Shown one piece after another: positions 57,429 to 64,000 of a DNA stretch of 64,000 nucleotides. Position 1 is the stretch's first letter. Every line of letters begins with the position of its first letter. The translations under genes were made by a program, and so were the position numbers. Source of the stretch: Cyanobium sp. NIES-981 (GTDB taxonomy: Bacteria; Cyanobacteriota; Cyanobacteriia; PCC-6307; Cyanobiaceae). The notes under the pieces were generated by a model that ran no database searches, was not told where the DNA came from, and saw only the letters and a list, made by a program, of their open reading frames with translations. Location: the NCBI RefSeq assembly GCF_900088535.1, contig NZ_LT578417.1, positions 1,550,001 to 1,614,000 of the forward strand, given 5' to 3'.

Positions 57429-57459
57429 AAAACCGCCCACCGCGGGAGCAGGTGGGCGG
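57429..57459 (-). terminator. terminator of rlpA
   Basis: On the minus strand, 9-bp arms CCGCCCACC/GGTGGGCGG with a 9-nt loop, then TTTT. It separates rlpA from panC-cmk. Confidence 0.75.
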
Positions 57460-57503
57460 CATCATGCCGGTTCATGGGCAGCGACCCGGAGGCGGCGCCG
57501 GAA

Positions 57504-58022
57504 TCAGCGCAGAACTTCCAGCTTCACGGGCGCCAGACCGCTGGCGGTGAGGCCCACCTCAGAGGCCGCCCCATGGGCCAGGTCGATGACCCGGTTGCCA
57601 TGGAAGGGGCCCCGGTCATTGATGCGCACCACGGTGGTGCGGCCGTTGTGCAGGTTGGTGACGCGCACCCTGGTACCGAAGGGGAGGGTGCGGTGGGCGG
57701 CGGTGAGGGTGCCGCGCTGGAACCGCTCACCGTTGGCCGTGCGGCGGCCGTAGAAGCCAGGGCCGTACCAGCTGGCGTCGCCGCGGATGACCTTCACCAC
57801 GGCGGGAGCATTGCTGGCGATGCGTACAGGAGGGGCGATCTGCTGCAGCCCCTCGAGCGCTGGCACAGCAGGCTCGGCGTCGCGGATGGCCAGGGACGAC
57901 GAGGGAGAGGAGGAAACAGGGGTGGCGGCGTCAGCAGCCCGGGCAGATTCCGCAAGACCGGGAACCAGGGCGCTACCGGCAAGAGTGAGGGCAAGGGCCC
58001 CGAGCGAGATGGTTCGGTGCAT
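57504..58022 (-). CDS. rlpA: RlpA-like septal/wall protein (double-psi beta-barrel)
   Basis: Secreted peptidoglycan-active protein; RlpA homologues act as lytic transglycosylases on denuded glycan. The 172-aa protein has a signal peptide (1-29, LAESARA end), a short linker, and the barrel: VIRGDASWYGPGFYGRRTAN, GTLTAAHRTLPFGTRVRVTN, VVRINDRGPFHGNRVIDLAH, with the His and Asp of the active site. No SPOR domain is present. Confidence 0.88.
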   Translation of the reverse strand: MHRTISLGALALTLAGSALVPGLAESARAADAATPVSSSPSSSLAIRDAEPAVPALEGLQQIAPPVRIASNAPAVVKVIRGDASWYGPGFYGRRTANGERFQRGTLTAAHRTLPFGTRVRVTNLHNGRTTVVRINDRGPFHGNRVIDLAHGAASEVGLTASGLAPVKLEVLR

Positions 58023-58476
58023 AACAAGCGAAACCCGCTGCAGAACAGCAACCTCAGGAAAAGGTTCGCGGGCGTTGGATTCGCTCGGACCCGTTCACAA
58101 CGTCCCAAAGCGGACAAGAACCGCTGCGGAAGGTTTTGGATGTGGACGGGGGCCAAAGGATTAGCGAATTCGCCTGCGGAGTTCCTAACCAGAAAACAAC
58201 TGCGCAAAGGTAGTGGCATTTCCACGCGGTTTCTGCCAGCAGAATCCCGTCCACGACCAATCAGTTTTCTTCATCAGACCCCACTCCCAAGCCCTGGCCT
58301 GCGCTTGACCGGCCTTGGCGCCGGAAGATTGATCAGTCAGTCCGATCACTGCAATAAGCCACACTGATTCAAGCTTGTGCCAATCCGGCGACTGGCTCGC
58401 GGCAACAGGCCCATGGGCCCGGCTCCCTGCCCCCGCCGTCGGAGGATCGTGGAGATCACAGACCGGGGTTCGAGGG
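58023..58476. other. 454-bp region between divergent rlpA and purM
   Basis: Lower GC than its flanks and no gene-like frame. It should contain both promoters. See the candidate at 58329-58357. Confidence 0.5.
58329..58357 (+). promoter_or_regulatory. candidate sigma-70 promoter for purM
   Basis: TTGATC at 58329-58334 and CAATAA at 58352-58357 with 17-bp spacing. It lies 120 bp before purM. Sequence match only. Confidence 0.3.
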
Positions 58477-59511
58477 ATGGATTACCGCACGGCCGGGGTG
58501 GACGTGGCAGCAGGCCGCGCCTTCGTGGATCGCATCCGCTCCAGCGTCGAAGCCACACGGCGCCCCGAGGTGCTGGGCCAGCTGGGGGGGTTCGGCGGGC
58601 TCTGCCGGCTGCCCAGCGGACTCAGGGAGCCTCTGCTGGTGGCCGGCACCGATGGGGTCGGCACCAAGCTCGAACTGGCCCAGGCCCATGGCCGCCACCA
58701 TGAGGTCGGCATCGACCTGGTGGCGATGTGCGTCAACGACGTGATCACCAGCGGCGCCGAGCCCCTCTTCTTTCTCGACTACATCGCCACGGGCAAGCTG
58801 AGCCCGGTGGCCATGGCCGCCGTGGTGGAGGGTATTGCCGAGGGATGCCGGCTGAGCGGCTGTGCCCTGCTGGGGGGGGAGACGGCCGAGATGCCGGGCT
58901 TCTACGCCCCGGGCCGGTACGACCTGGCCGGCTTCTGCGTGGCGGTGGTGGAGGCGGAGGCGTTGATTGACGGCAGCCGCATCGAGGCCGGTGACCGGAT
59001 CATCGGCGTGGCCAGCAGCGGCGTGCACAGCAACGGCTACAGCCTGGTGCGCCGCATCCTCGAGGCCAGTGGCGCCGGCGCCACGACCCCGCTGCCCGGC
59101 AGCGACCGGGGACTGCTCGATTCCCTTCTCACCCCCACCCGTCTGTACGGCGGCCTGGTGAAAGATCTGCGGAGCTCGGAGGTGCCAGTGCGGGGCATGG
59201 CCCACATCACCGGCGGAGGCCTGCCCGAGAACCTGCCCCGCTGCCTTCCTCCCGGCCTCCAGGCAAGGGTGGACCCGGCCAGCTGGGAACGGCCGCCGGT
59301 GTTTCGCTGGCTGCAGGAGGCCGGTGAGGTTCCGGAGAGCGACCTCTGGCACACCTTCAACCTGGGCGTGGGGTACTGCCTGGTGGTGCCTCCGGGCGCC
59401 GAGCAGGCGGCGCTCAGCTGCTGCGCAGCCTCCGGTCACGAGGCCTGGAGGCTGGGTGAGGTGGTGGCTGCGCCCGAGCAGAGCGGCGGGATCAGCGGGC
59501 TGCCGCTCTGA
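58477..59511 (+). CDS. purM: phosphoribosylformylglycinamidine cyclo-ligase
   Basis: Fifth step of purine synthesis (AIR synthetase). The 344-aa protein has the start [80 protein letters not shown], and [16 protein letters not shown] 58477. Complete and normal in length. Confidence 0.97.
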   Translation: MDYRTAGVDVAAGRAFVDRIRSSVEATRRPEVLGQLGGFGGLCRLPSGLREPLLVAGTDGVGTKLELAQAHGRHHEVGIDLVAMCVNDVITSGAEPLFFLDYIATGKLSPVAMAAVVEGIAEGCRLSGCALLGGETAEMPGFYAPGRYDLAGFCVAVVEAEALIDGSRIEAGDRIIGVASSGVHSNGYSLVRRILEASGAGATTPLPGSDRGLLDSLLTPTRLYGGLVKDLRSSEVPVRGMAHITGGGLPENLPRCLPPGLQARVDPASWERPPVFRWLQEAGEVPESDLWHTFNLGVGYCLVVPPGAEQAALSCCAASGHEAWRLGEVVAAPEQSGGISGLPL

Positions 59512-59637
59512 TCGCCGCCAGCGCGAGGGCCAGCCAGCCCGGCGGATTGCCGAACAGCGCCCGGCTGGATCTCTGCCAGCTTCGCTGGCAGATTGGCCCC
59601 TGCCTGAGGTCCCAGGCGCCTCCCCCTCTTCAGGCCA

Positions 59638-59673
59638 GATCCACCCGGCCAGTCCGATTCACCCGGCCAGTCC
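59638..59673. repeat. two tandem 18-bp units after purM
   Basis: GATCCACCCGGCCAGTCC and GATTCACCCGGCCAGTCC stand head to tail, followed by a doubled TCCATNGTCTCCCG. It lies in the 278-bp gap before the next gene. A 7-bp hairpin CTGCCAG/CTGGCAG at 59573-59591 lacks a T-tract. Confidence 0.75.
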
Positions 59674-59789
59674 ATCGTCTCCCGACAAGTCCATGGTCTC
59701 CCGGCATGTGCCGGTTCCGGGGGCCCGCCGGCGGCAGAGCCCGCCGACGGCAGGGGTCGCCGGTGTCACGCCGTTCCACGCCATACCGC

Positions 59790-60446
59790 ATGAATAAGCC
59801 GCAAAGCTCCTTCTCCACAGGGCAACGCATCACCCGGCGCCGCAGCTCGGCCGGCCCCCTGCCCCCGACCCGGCCGGTCCGGCCCCGCGATGGCCATCCC
59901 CATGGCGCTCGGGCAGGTCTGCGGCCCACCTTCCTCACCCTGCGGGACCACGGCAAGGTGTATGTGGCCGACCTGCCCCGACTCTCCGACGGGCAGCTGG
60001 CTCACATCGCCAAGGAGGCCAGGGAGGTGCTGGAGAGCCTGCTGCGGCGCCTCGGGGAACTGGAGGCCCGGGCCGGCCTGAACCAGGCGGAGCAGGACAC
60101 CCGCATCCGTGCCAGCACCAAGCGGGATGTGACCGAGCGGTTCATCCGGGCCATCGACGAGGAACAGGACCTGCGCCGCAACAACCCGGCCCTGCGCGCG
60201 GCCGCCGGCGAATCCCTGGCCCGGGCCTTCATGGAGCTGGCCAGGCACCGCCTGCCCGGCGCCACCTTCGACTCCCTGCTTCAGGAGGCCCTCACGGCCT
60301 GCGGACCGGACAACCAGTCCCAGCCAGAACAGGCCGACGCTGGCACCCCGCCCCAGGCCGAAGGCGGCCGCCCTGTGCCCGTGATGCCGGTGGCGCGTCC
60401 CCAGGCCATGCCCGTGGTGCTCACCCCGGCTCCGGCGGGCTCCTGA
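59790..60446 (+). CDS. hypothetical cytoplasmic protein with helical core
   Basis: A 218-aa protein: basic N-terminus (TGQRITRRRSSAGPLPPTRP), a helical middle (LSDGQLAHIAKEAREVLESL, AGLNQAEQDTRIRASTKRDV), and a Pro/Gln/Ala-rich tail of about 45 residues. No domain recognised. ATG 59790 is used. It is convergent with the aldo/keto reductase gene, 31 bp away. Confidence 0.65.
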   Translation: MNKPQSSFSTGQRITRRRSSAGPLPPTRPVRPRDGHPHGARAGLRPTFLTLRDHGKVYVADLPRLSDGQLAHIAKEAREVLESLLRRLGELEARAGLNQAEQDTRIRASTKRDVTERFIRAIDEEQDLRRNNPALRAAAGESLARAFMELARHRLPGATFDSLLQEALTACGPDNQSQPEQADAGTPPQAEGGRPVPVMPVARPQAMPVVLTPAPAGS

Positions 60447-60477
60447 TCAGCCAGCCTTGTCCGCCAGCCTGCCGTTT

Positions 60478-61458
60478 TCAGGAACTGGTGAAGGGGTTGG
60501 CCGGCATCCTGCGCGGCAGGCAGCGGGCCAGACGATCAAGTTCGTCCCGCTCGCCGCAGTCCAGCTGCCAGCGGAGGGCCTGCCCGGCCACCTCGGCCTG
60601 GGCCTGCTGGCGCAGACCGGGGATCGGCATCGCTCCGTGGGCGCGGCACCAGTTCAGAGCCACGGCCGCCAGGGGAGCGCCTCGGGAGATGGCCATGGCC
60701 TCCATCGCCGAGAGCAGAGGGTCCAACTGGGGGCTGAGGCGCCTGAACAGGGCACCGCGGGGGCCCCTGGGTGTGGTCTGGCCTCGCCCCCGGGCCAGAA
60801 GGCCCAGGGCGAGGGGGCTGTAGGCGATCAGCTCAATCCCGAGCTCACGGCATACCTCCGCCGCACCGCCGGCTTCCAGCGGCGCCGTGCTCAGAAGGGA
60901 GAGCTGCACCTGCAGGCTGCTGAGCCGCACCCCGAGCCGGGCCAGCTGGGCGTGCATCTGCCGCAACCGCCGGGGGCCCACATTCGAGACTCCCAGTTCC
61001 GCCACCTGGCCGCTGCTGACCAGGTCGGCCAGCCCCTCCAGCAGCGGCCCTTCCTGCCAGGGGGCATAGCGGGCGGTGCTCCAGTGGAGCTGCACCCGGT
61101 CGAGCTTGCCCTGCAGACGTTGCCTGGAGGCCTCGAAGGCGCGCTTCAGCCCGCTGCGTCCCAGGCGCCAGGGGAAGGGGGCCAGCTTGGTCGCGATGCA
61201 GATCCGTTCGCGCTGACCGGGGGCCAGGCCGGCACAGAACTGCCCCAGCAGCATCTCGCTGCGACCGTTGAAACGGCCGGTGCCATAGGAATCGGCCGTA
61301 TCGAACCAGCACAGCCCGAGCTCCACAGCCCGGTTGAACGTGGCCTGAAGCTGGCCATCCTGCCCGGGCTCGTAGCCCCAGAGCAGCTGATTGCCCCAGG
61401 CCCAGGTGCCCACGCCGATACCGGGGGCCGGGGGCAGCGGCGGGTTCGGATGCGCCAT
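60478..61458 (-). CDS. aldo/keto reductase
   Basis: NADPH-dependent carbonyl reductase of the TIM-barrel superfamily, 326 aa. The tetrad is visible: Asp and Tyr in WFDTADSYGTGRFNGRSEML, Lys in CIATKLAPFPW, and His in VQLHWSTARYAPWQ. C-terminal NADPH site AVALNWCRAHGAMPIPGLR. ATG 61458 is chosen. It is divergent from a 56-aa Cys-rich gene by 34 bp. Substrate unknown. Confidence 0.9.
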   Translation of the reverse strand: MAHPNPPLPPAPGIGVGTWAWGNQLLWGYEPGQDGQLQATFNRAVELGLCWFDTADSYGTGRFNGRSEMLLGQFCAGLAPGQRERICIATKLAPFPWRLGRSGLKRAFEASRQRLQGKLDRVQLHWSTARYAPWQEGPLLEGLADLVSSGQVAELGVSNVGPRRLRQMHAQLARLGVRLSSLQVQLSLLSTAPLEAGGAAEVCRELGIELIAYSPLALGLLARGRGQTTPRGPRGALFRRLSPQLDPLLSAMEAMAISRGAPLAAVALNWCRAHGAMPIPGLRQQAQAEVAGQALRWQLDCGERDELDRLARCLPRRMPANPFTSS

Positions 61459-61492
61459 GGTGTGGTGGATCGTCTGCGGTGAACCGTCCAAG

Positions 61493-61663
61493 ATGAGCGC
61501 GTTGCCGACGCCCCTGTCCTCCACCCAGCCTGCCCGCGAGCCGTGCCCTCCACCGCCAGTCCCCGCGCCTGCCGACGAGCCGGTGCTCTGCGGCCACTGC
61601 GGTCGCACCGCCGGCAACGGCATCAGCTGCCAGGGCTACTGCGTGGCGGATTCGGGCTACTGA
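61493..61663 (+). CDS. 56-aa protein with CxxC and Cys-rich C-terminus
   Basis: A Pro-rich N-terminus followed by LCGHCGRTAGNGISCQGYCV then ADSGY at the end. The CxxC plus CxxxC spacing suggests a metal or Fe-S site. I recall similar short tails in marine picocyanobacteria but cannot name the family. ATG 61493 is used. It starts 34 bp from the aldo/keto reductase. Confidence 0.6.
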   Translation: MSALPTPLSSTQPAREPCPPPPVPAPADEPVLCGHCGRTAGNGISCQGYCVADSGY

Positions 61664-61689
61664 TCGGTCTACAGGCGGCCGCTCTGCCC

Positions 61690-62139
61690 ATGGCCGTGAG
61701 CCAGGCCCCGGCCCTCGGCAAGGGCTACGGGCGGTGGGAACGGCAGACCCATGACTGTGACCTGCGCATCAACCAGCAGGACTACGGCTGCCACGGTGTG
61801 CGTCTGGAGCAGAATCTCGCCGGCATGCTCAGCGTGCGCTTCCTGGCTGAGGGCCGTGATCCGAAGGTCGCCGCCGAGGACCTGCTGTTCGTGGGGGAGC
61901 TGCAGGACGGCCAGCCAGCCATGGCCTGTTCCGACGACGGGCACTGCGCGCCGCGCCAGCCCACCGCCCTGACGGTGAGCACGGTGGCGGGGAGCCGCTA
62001 CGACAGGCGGGGGTTGATCCTCGAGCTGCCCCGGACCCACCTGGCCAGGGGGACCTGCACTCTGCAGCAGGGGAAGCTGCACTGTGAGGCGCGCAATCCC
62101 AGCGGGGGCCGCTGGATGGCCGAAGCCCGGCTGTGGTGA
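61690..62139 (+). CDS. hypothetical protein with six cysteines, possibly exported
   Basis: A 149-aa protein: RQTHDCDLRINQQDYGCHGV, SVRFLAEGRDPKVAAEDLLF, MACSDDGHCAPRQ and GTCTLQQGKLHCEARN. Paired Cys suggest disulphides outside the cytoplasm. Upstream of ATG 61690 the frame has a hydrophobic run (LLIGLQAAALPMAVSQA) that could be a signal peptide if translation began at a rare start codon. Beta-rich. Function unknown. Confidence 0.6.
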   Translation: MAVSQAPALGKGYGRWERQTHDCDLRINQQDYGCHGVRLEQNLAGMLSVRFLAEGRDPKVAAEDLLFVGELQDGQPAMACSDDGHCAPRQPTALTVSTVAGSRYDRRGLILELPRTHLARGTCTLQQGKLHCEARNPSGGRWMAEARLW

Positions 62140-62167
62140 TGCGCTGGCCCTCCCCGGGGCTGCGTTG

Positions 62168-62377
62168 TCACCGGCCCATCACCTCTTGGGCAGTCTCGGA
62201 ACCGTTCTGGTGTCCGTCGAGGTGGCGCTCACAGGCTCCAGCCGGCTGGAGAGCTCCACTGAGCAGGGCGGTGAGGGGCAGCAGCAGCGCCAGGGCCCTG
62301 AACCCCGATCCGATGGCCGCAGCAGCCTGAAGGCCACGGGCATGGGGGCCACGGGCTTGAGGGCCATTGGATCGCAT
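62168..62377 (-). CDS. small secreted protein with conserved-looking C-terminus
   Basis: A 69-aa frame with a hydrophobic signal-like segment (RALALLLPLTALLSGALQPA) and the tail GACERHLDGHQNGSETAQEV then MGR. I recall C-termini of this kind (one Cys, then HLxGHxNxSxT) in picocyanobacteria. The start (62377 or 62380) is uncertain because the N-terminus is basic and not signal-like. Convergent with the preceding gene, 28 bp apart. Confidence 0.5.
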   Translation of the reverse strand: MRSNGPQARGPHARGLQAAAAIGSGFRALALLLPLTALLSGALQPAGACERHLDGHQNGSETAQEVMGR

Positions 62378-62601
62378 CATTCTTCTGAACCACGTCCCCA
62401 TCACGCTATGCACGCTGCGGGGCCCTGGCGATGGATGTCACGACCTGCAGTCCCTGCTGCAGGACAAGTGCAGGGCAAGCCCAGGCCTGGAGCAGGACCG
62501 ATCCCGCCGCGGAAGCCGCGGGTGGCCCAGGGCGCGCAGGCTGACCTCCCAGGCGAACCTCCCAGGCTGCCCTGCCAGGCCGGGTCGGAGGATCAGAGAA
62601 G

Positions 62602-62672
62602 AGGCGGCACCCAGATTCGAACTGGGGGTAAAGGATTTGCAATCCTCTGCCTTACCACTTGGCCATGCCGCC
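62602..62672 (-). tRNA. tRNA-Cys (GCA)
   Basis: Acceptor GGCGGCA starts at 62672 and pairs with TGCCGCC (62603-62609); discriminator T at 62602. The anticodon loop TTGCAAA gives GCA. Length 71 nt. The 224 bp between this gene and 62378 hold nothing else recognisable. Confidence 0.95.
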
Positions 62673-62716
62673 GGCTGGGGAGCAAACTCCCGTGAGCGGA
62701 TCGTATCAGCCATGGC

Positions 62717-63994
62717 ATGCCTGCCCCGCTGCTGGTTCTGAGCAACGGCCATGGCGAAGACCTGATCGCCCTGCGGGTGATCGAGGCTCTGCGGCAACGC
62801 CAGCCCGACCTGCTTCCGGCCGTGCTGCCGCTGGTGGGCGAGGGCGGCAGCTTTGAGAGCAGCGCCGCCCGCGGCCTGGTCCGGCTGCTGGGGCCGCGAT
62901 GCCCCTTGCCCAGCGGAGGCTTCAGCAACCAGAGCCTGGCGGGACTGGGCCAGGATCTGCTTGCAGGCCTCGCCCAGCTGAGCTGGCAGCAGTGGCGCGT
63001 GCTGCAGGCCTGGTGCAGGAGCAACCCCGGCGGGTCGGTGCTGGCGATCGGCGATGTGCTCCCCCTCCTGCTGGCCTGGGCCTCGGGGGCGCCCTACGGC
63101 TTCATCGGCACCCCCAAGAGCGATTTCACCTGGACTTCCCCACCCCCCCGGGGCTGGCGCCCCACACCTGCGGCGGATGCGTACCACCGCTGCAAGGGCA
63201 GCGAATGGGACCCCTGGGAATGGATGCTGATGCGGCAGCGACGCTGTCGGCTGGTGGCCGTGCGCGACCGCCTCACGGCCCGGGGCCTGCGCCGGCGTGG
63301 CGTGCCCGCCCAGGCTCCAGGCAATCCGATGCTGGATCACCTCGGCTCAGCGCCACCCCCGCCCGCCTGGCTGCGCCGGCGGCGACGGCTGCTGCTCCTG
63401 CCCGGCAGCCGGGTGCCGGAATGCCTGCGCAATGCCAGCCGCCTGCTGGAGGTGCTGGTGCCATGGCAGCCCACCGCCGCCGCCACGCTGCTGATTGCCA
63501 GCACCAGCCGCCCGGAGCGGCAGGAATGGAATCAGCACCTGTGCCGCCACGGGCTGGAGCCAATCGCGCTGGGCTCCGACGCCGCAGCCCTCGGAGCCCA
63601 CGCCGCCTGGCGGCGCGGGTGCCTGGAGGTGCTGCTCGGCTACGGCCGTTTTGCGCAGTGGGCCGGCTGGGCCGAGGTGGGACTGGCGAATGCCGGCACG
63701 GCCACCGAACAACTGGCCGGGCTGGGGGTGCCCGTGCTCTCCCTGCCGGGGCCGGGCCCCCAGTTCACCATCAACTTCGCGCGGCGGCAGAGCCGTCTGC
63801 TGGGAGGTGCAGTGCAGCCCTGCGCCGGACCGGCGGATCTGGCCCGGCGCCTCGAGCAGCTTCTCGACGATGGTGCTCTGCGGCGACACCTGGGCCAGCG
63901 GGGCCAGCGGCACATGGGGGAGGCCGGAGGCGGCGACCGCCTCGCCGCCCTGGTGGAAGAACGCCTGCTCCTTGGGATGATGCAGGGGTTCTGA
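62717..63994 (+). CDS. lipid-A-disaccharide synthase-related glycosyltransferase
   Basis: A 425-aa GT-B-fold protein of the LpxB-related group found in cyanobacteria and plants. Motifs: LVLSNGHGEDLIALRVIEAL, AIGDVLPLLLAWASGAPYGF, WTSPPPRGWRPTPAADAYHR, LLLLPGSRVPECLRNASRLL, and GLANAGTATEQLAGLGVPVL. It differs from true LpxB in the N-terminal half, so a lipid A role is doubtful. ATG 62717. Complete; it ends 6 bp before the window edge. Confidence 0.82.
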   Translation: MPAPLLVLSNGHGEDLIALRVIEALRQRQPDLLPAVLPLVGEGGSFESSAARGLVRLLGPRCPLPSGGFSNQSLAGLGQDLLAGLAQLSWQQWRVLQAWCRSNPGGSVLAIGDVLPLLLAWASGAPYGFIGTPKSDFTWTSPPPRGWRPTPAADAYHRCKGSEWDPWEWMLMRQRRCRLVAVRDRLTARGLRRRGVPAQAPGNPMLDHLGSAPPPPAWLRRRRRLLLLPGSRVPECLRNASRLLEVLVPWQPTAAATLLIASTSRPERQEWNQHLCRHGLEPIALGSDAAALGAHAAWRRGCLEVLLGYGRFAQWAGWAEVGLANAGTATEQLAGLGVPVLSLPGPGPQFTINFARRQSRLLGGAVQPCAGPADLARRLEQLLDDGALRRHLGQRGQRHMGEAGGGDRLAALVEERLLLGMMQGF

Positions 63995-64000
63995 CACGGC

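Noticed and set aside
57412-57465. ATG codons at 57462 and 57465 as the panC-cmk start
   Set aside because: They lie within or against the rlpA terminator hairpin, and the added residues do not resemble PanC. GTG 57411 fits better.
59573-59591. Hairpin after purM as terminator
   Set aside because: A 7-bp stem without a T-tract is too weak to call.

Overview
The window is a GC-rich chromosomal segment of a unicellular, phycocyanin-rich picocyanobacterium, most like the Cyanobium / alpha-Synechococcus lineage. The evidence is the set of oxygenic photosynthesis genes (psaE, psbB, psbT, psbM, petB, petD), phycobilisome genes (cpcA, cpcB, cpcC, cpcD, cpcE, cpcF, cpcT), a PanC-Cmk fusion, a 16S-Ile-Ala-23S-5S rRNA operon, and gene neighbourhoods I recall from marine Synechococcus. 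No phycoerythrin gene is present here, so a blue-green phenotype is likely. The genus is an inference; no database was consulted.

Layout. 0.7-4.1 kb: tRNA modification (dusB, miaE), cobalamin (cobI), methionine salvage (mtnD), shikimate (aroQ). 4.2-11.4 kb: tRNA-Tyr, tRNA-Thr, a methyltransferase-like protein, an aldehyde dehydrogenase, a four-LysM protein, recQ, an unknown protein with a possible HTH, and psaE. 11.6-14.0 kb: mutM, mtnB, mtnC. 14.1-19.9 kb: the rRNA operon on the minus strand, with a terminator and a 16S processing stem. 20.7-28.4 kb: neutral invertase, petBD divergent from ctpA, a coupled run ctpA-HD hydrolase-minC followed by minD and minE, and a small LuxR-type HTH protein. 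28.4-33.9 kb: tRNA-Thr and a minus-strand run (thioesterase, dprA, prmC, sua5, a 51-aa membrane protein, a GHL10-type secreted protein). 34-43 kb: a tandem universal stress protein, psbM, ferredoxin, psbB-psbT-nrdR-rpsA, HAD hydrolase, metK, sugar kinase. 43-45.6 kb: DUF2470 protein, comF, tRNA-Phe, cpcT.

The most striking part is 45.8-55.8 kb, the phycocyanin rod locus: cpcC1-cpcD-[cpcBA]1-cpcC2-[cpcBA]2-[cpcBA]3-[cpcBA]4-cpcE-cpcF-phosphatase. Four cpcBA cassettes are almost identical in nucleotide sequence, and three of them form a 1,426-bp tandem array. Each cassette has its own terminator and an upstream block resembling an RpaB/HLR1 half-site. The lyases for alpha-Cys84 (CpcEF) and beta-Cys153 (CpcT) are here; a beta-Cys82 lyase (CpcS/U type) and cpcG were not seen. 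The cpcA 3' ends are mosaic, which points to recombination or gene conversion among the copies.

55.8-64 kb holds panC-cmk, rlpA, purM, hypothetical proteins, an aldo/keto reductase, tRNA-Cys and a LpxB-like glycosyltransferase. No CRISPR array, insertion sequence, prophage or plasmid gene was recognised. The novelty lies in the amplified cpc array and its control, a LexA-type palindrome at dprA, short tandem repeats on both sides of psbM, and several very small conserved-looking proteins.
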